Below, one piece after another: positions 6,112 to 7,599 of a stretch of DNA of 7,599 nt (position 1 is the stretch's first letter; every line of letters starts with the position of its first letter). Both the position numbers and the translations under genes were made by a program. The DNA is from Candidatus Gerdarchaeota archaeon (lineage in GTDB: Archaea > Asgardarchaeota > Heimdallarchaeia > JABLTI01). The notes under the pieces are model-generated. The model worked only from the letters and a program-made list of their open reading frames with translations. It was not told the origin of the DNA and ran no database searches. The stretch lies in the NCBI GenBank assembly GCA_016840905.1, contig JAEORM010000246.1, positions 1 to 7,599 on the forward strand, given 5' to 3'.

Positions 6112-6582
6112 TCATAGCAAATTAGAAATTTCATCTTTTAATTCCTTGATGAATTTACTGTATTCTCCTTTGGAATAGATATCTTCATTTTTGTTATTAT
6201 AATCAATCGGAATTCCAGGATATGGATCATCCAGATAACGAGGATAAAGATGAACATGTAAATGAGGACAAGAATTTCCATGTATTTCATAATTAATTTT
6301 TACTGCTTTTGTTACTTTTTTCAATGCTTTTGCATAAATACTCACTTCTTTCATAAATCCCCATAATTCTTCATCTGATAGATCATAAAGTTCAATCGCA
6401 TGTATTTTTGAGATTACATGACAAGCTCCTTTGATACACTCTTTTGGTTCCGAATCCAACCAAGTATATTGCAATTCATAAACATCTTCCATCCCTTCTG
6501 GCATAGGTTCACTTTTGCAAATTGGACAATTATCAGAATCTAATTGTAATGACCATTTCTCATAATTTGAATGAAAGCTCAT
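6112..6582 (-). CDS. HIT-family nucleotide-binding protein (probable hydrolase or transferase)
   Basis: A 156-residue soluble protein of the histidine triad superfamily, of normal length. The HIT motif is HLHVHLY with H107, H109 and H111; H109 is the expected nucleophile that attacks the alpha-phosphate of a nucleotide substrate. N103 in IHGNSCPHLHVH matches the conserved Asn upstream. An N-terminal CPIC (C19, C22) plus C54 and H61 (CHVISKIHAIELYDLSDEEL) resemble the zinc-binding arrangement of many HIT proteins. Likely reactions are hydrolysis of nucleoside phosphoramidates, dinucleoside polyphosphates or similar; the substrate cannot be told. It is the first gene of a possible two-gene unit with the CrtC-like gene, and diverges from the symporter gene. 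ATG 6582 is supported by an AGGAGA five bases upstream, the clearest ribosome binding site in the window. Confidence 0.92.
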   Translation of the reverse strand: MSFHSNYEKWSLQLDSDNCPICKSEPMPEGMEDVYELQYTWLDSEPKECIKGACHVISKIHAIELYDLSDEELWGFMKEVSIYAKALKKVTKAVKINYEIHGNSCPHLHVHLYPRYLDDPYPGIPIDYNNKNEDIYSKGEYSKFIKELKDEISNLL

Positions 6583-6587
6583 TTTAA

Positions 6588-6593
6588 TCTCCT
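6588..6593 (-). promoter_or_regulatory. Shine-Dalgarno site of the HIT gene
   Basis: AGGAGA on the minus strand, five bases before the ATG at 6582. It can pair with the CCUCC core at the 3' end of 16S rRNA and fixes the start. No other complete gene here has such a site, so this mRNA should be leadered while several others look leaderless. Confidence 0.7.
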
Positions 6594-6628
6594 AAAAATC
6601 CAATGATTTTGATTTCTATTTATTATTC

Positions 6629-6639
6629 AATAAATATTA
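6629..6639 (-). promoter_or_regulatory. Candidate TATA-like box for the HIT gene
   Basis: AATATTTATTG on the minus strand, centred near 6634, would start transcription near 6609 and leave a leader of about 27 bases containing the Shine-Dalgarno. A second candidate, TATTTATATG near 6658-6667, would give a leader of about 54 bases. The sequence alone does not decide between them. Confidence 0.3.
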
Positions 6640-6702
6640 CATTTAAAACTAAATTTCATATAAATAAAATTACTTGTCGAACATTGAATTTACAAGGAAT
6701 TC

Positions 6703-6710
6703 TTATATAA
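6703..6710 (+). promoter_or_regulatory. TATA box for the symporter gene
   Basis: TTATATAA on the plus strand, centred near 6706.5, a near-consensus archaeal box. The expected transcription start is about 6733, giving a 21-base leader to ATG 6754 and excluding the in-frame ATG at 6715. GTGAT at 6746-6750 could pair weakly with 16S rRNA but is only three bases from the ATG. Confidence 0.5.
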
Positions 6711-6753
6711 ACTAATGTATTGTAAAATAATATTACGTGTTTGTTGTGATATT

Positions 6754-7599
6754 ATGGCTCTTCTTAGATCTGGACAGAGAATTGCTTATAGTGTTGCAAG
6801 ATTTGGTACAAGTATTTTTATGAACGTAGTTACTCTTGCATTATACTATATTTATGATAAAGAATTTGGCTTACATGAAAATTCGCAACTTAATGGAATA
6901 GCTTTAGCTGTTGGGAAAGTTGTTATAGGTATTGCGAGTTTCGCTTTTGGGTATATTTCAGATATTTTAAAACCAGCTAAAATAGGCCGAAGAAAGATTT
7001 TCATTTGGACAGGTGCACCACTATTAGCTTTTTCATTTGTTATGTTAATGACACCGAATTTACTTATTCCATCTGCAAGTGTTATTGGTGTGTTTTTTTG
7101 GTTATTAATCTGGAATGCTTTCTTTAACCTCTGCTATGGAGCACTTTTAACTCCTTATCAATCATGGATGGCTGAGATAACAACTCCTGATGATAGACTT
7201 TTAACATCAGGACTACAAAATACTACCAATGTGATTTCAACTTTGTTTGGAACAGCATTTGCTTTCTTATTACCAGGTTTATTGAATTTAGATGATGGGT
7301 TGACTTTTACTAATAGCATGATCCTCTTAGGTATAATTTTAGCTTTTGCTATTATCGAGGTTGGTATGTTTTTACCATCTTTAATTATGATAAAAGAGGA
7401 AAATGTTGAACGCAAAGAAAGAAATATTTGGCGTGAATTTAGAATCGTTCTGTCTAACAAGAATTATGTTATATGGTTTATCGCTCAAGGAATTTATTCC
7501 ATGGGTTTAACAATAATAACTAGTCTAGTGATAGTTTTTTCTGATAGTGTATTGGGAATGACTGAATTTTATCAAACACTGGTTTTTGGCCTTCCGGTA
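6754..7599 (+). CDS. GPH/MFS_2-type sugar:cation symporter, N-terminal part
   Basis: An open frame of 282 codons running off the window end; the full protein is probably 450-500 residues. It resembles the glycoside-pentoside-hexuronide:cation symporter branch of the major facilitator superfamily (MFS_2, MelB-like). Family-style features are the opening RSGQRIAYSVARFGTSIF (5-22), the loop 2-3 GRRKIFIWTGAP with its RR pair (near 79-90), and PYQSWMAEITTPDDRLLTSG near 134-153, matching the conserved A-E-x-T-x-D-x-x-R block after helix 4. About seven hydrophobic helices are complete: near 10-33, 48-70, 83-103, 107-132, 157-178, 189-213 and 237-262, with an eighth starting at the edge. It probably moves a sugar or related solute with Na+ or H+; the substrate cannot be read. 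ATG 6754 is chosen over in-frame ATG 6715 because the TATA box at 6703-6710 lies too close to the latter. Confidence 0.88.
   Translation, partial: MALLRSGQRIAYSVARFGTSIFMNVVTLALYYIYDKEFGLHENSQLNGIALAVGKVVIGIASFAFGYISDILKPAKIGRRKIFIWTGAPLLAFSFVMLMTPNLLIPSASVIGVFFWLLIWNAFFNLCYGALLTPYQSWMAEITTPDDRLLTSGLQNTTNVISTLFGTAFAFLLPGLLNLDDGLTFTNSMILLGIILAFAIIEVGMFLPSLIMIKEENVERKERNIWREFRIVLSNKNYVIWFIAQGIYSMGLTIITSLVIVFSDSVLGMTEFYQTLVFGLPV

Noticed and set aside
6715..6753. Upstream in-frame ATG extending the symporter by 13 residues
   Set aside because: It lies only about 8 bases from the centre of the TATA box, so it should be upstream of the transcription start; the added residues (MYCKIILRVCCDI) are not typical of the family.
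7158..7460. Open frame of 100 codons on the minus strand
   Set aside because: It is antisense to the symporter gene, whose helices and A-E-x-T block are clearly real.
1..7599. CRISPR array, tRNA, insertion sequence or defence cassette
   Set aside because: No regularly spaced repeats, cloverleaf-like segments, transposase or nuclease motifs were seen; the genes are ordinary metabolic, scaffold or transport families.

Overview
The window is strongly AT-rich and has an archaeal look. TATA-like boxes lie about 25 bases upstream of several start codons, so some transcripts would be leaderless or nearly so. Shine-Dalgarno sites are rare, and T-runs follow most stop codons. The best taxonomic clue is the first gene: a long tetratricopeptide-repeat (TPR) protein ending in a longin/roadblock-like domain, a fusion I associate with Asgard (Promethearchaeota) genomes. 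I would guess a Loki- or Heimdall-type Asgard archaeon. This rests on recalled family resemblance, not on a search.

Layout: (1) 30-2249 (+) TPR/longin-like protein. (2) 2251-2320, the space between convergent genes, with a 12-bp inverted repeat and a short tandem repeat. (3) 2341-2844 (-) flavin reductase-like FMN-binding protein, with a TATA-like box that predicts an almost leaderless mRNA. (4) 2971-3651 (+) DUF2807/GIN-type beta-helix protein, divergent from the flavin protein. (5) 3702-4355 (-) NTF2/SnoaL-like protein with an inserted segment and a TATA box flanked by a direct repeat. (6) 4495-4851 (-) small probable PRC-barrel protein. (7) 4952-6043 (-) CrtC/AttH lipocalin-fold protein, directly downstream of (8) 6112-6582 (-) HIT-family nucleotide-binding protein, the only gene with a convincing Shine-Dalgarno. 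(9) 6754-7599 (+) the first 282 residues of a GPH/MFS_2-type sugar:cation symporter, cut by the window end.

The genes do not form one obvious pathway. Most look like single-gene transcription units with their own promoter and terminator. The one plausible operon is HIT then CrtC-like, and even there a TATA box suggests the second gene also has its own promoter. No mobile element, CRISPR array, tRNA or rRNA was seen. No stretch over 300 bases lacks a gene; the largest gap is the 171-base divergent region at 6583-6753. I found no convincing new multi-gene system. The points most worth a second look are the TPR-longin fusion, the cytoplasmic GIN-like beta-helix protein, the CrtC-like archaeal protein next to HIT, and the direct repeat around the 4391 TATA box.
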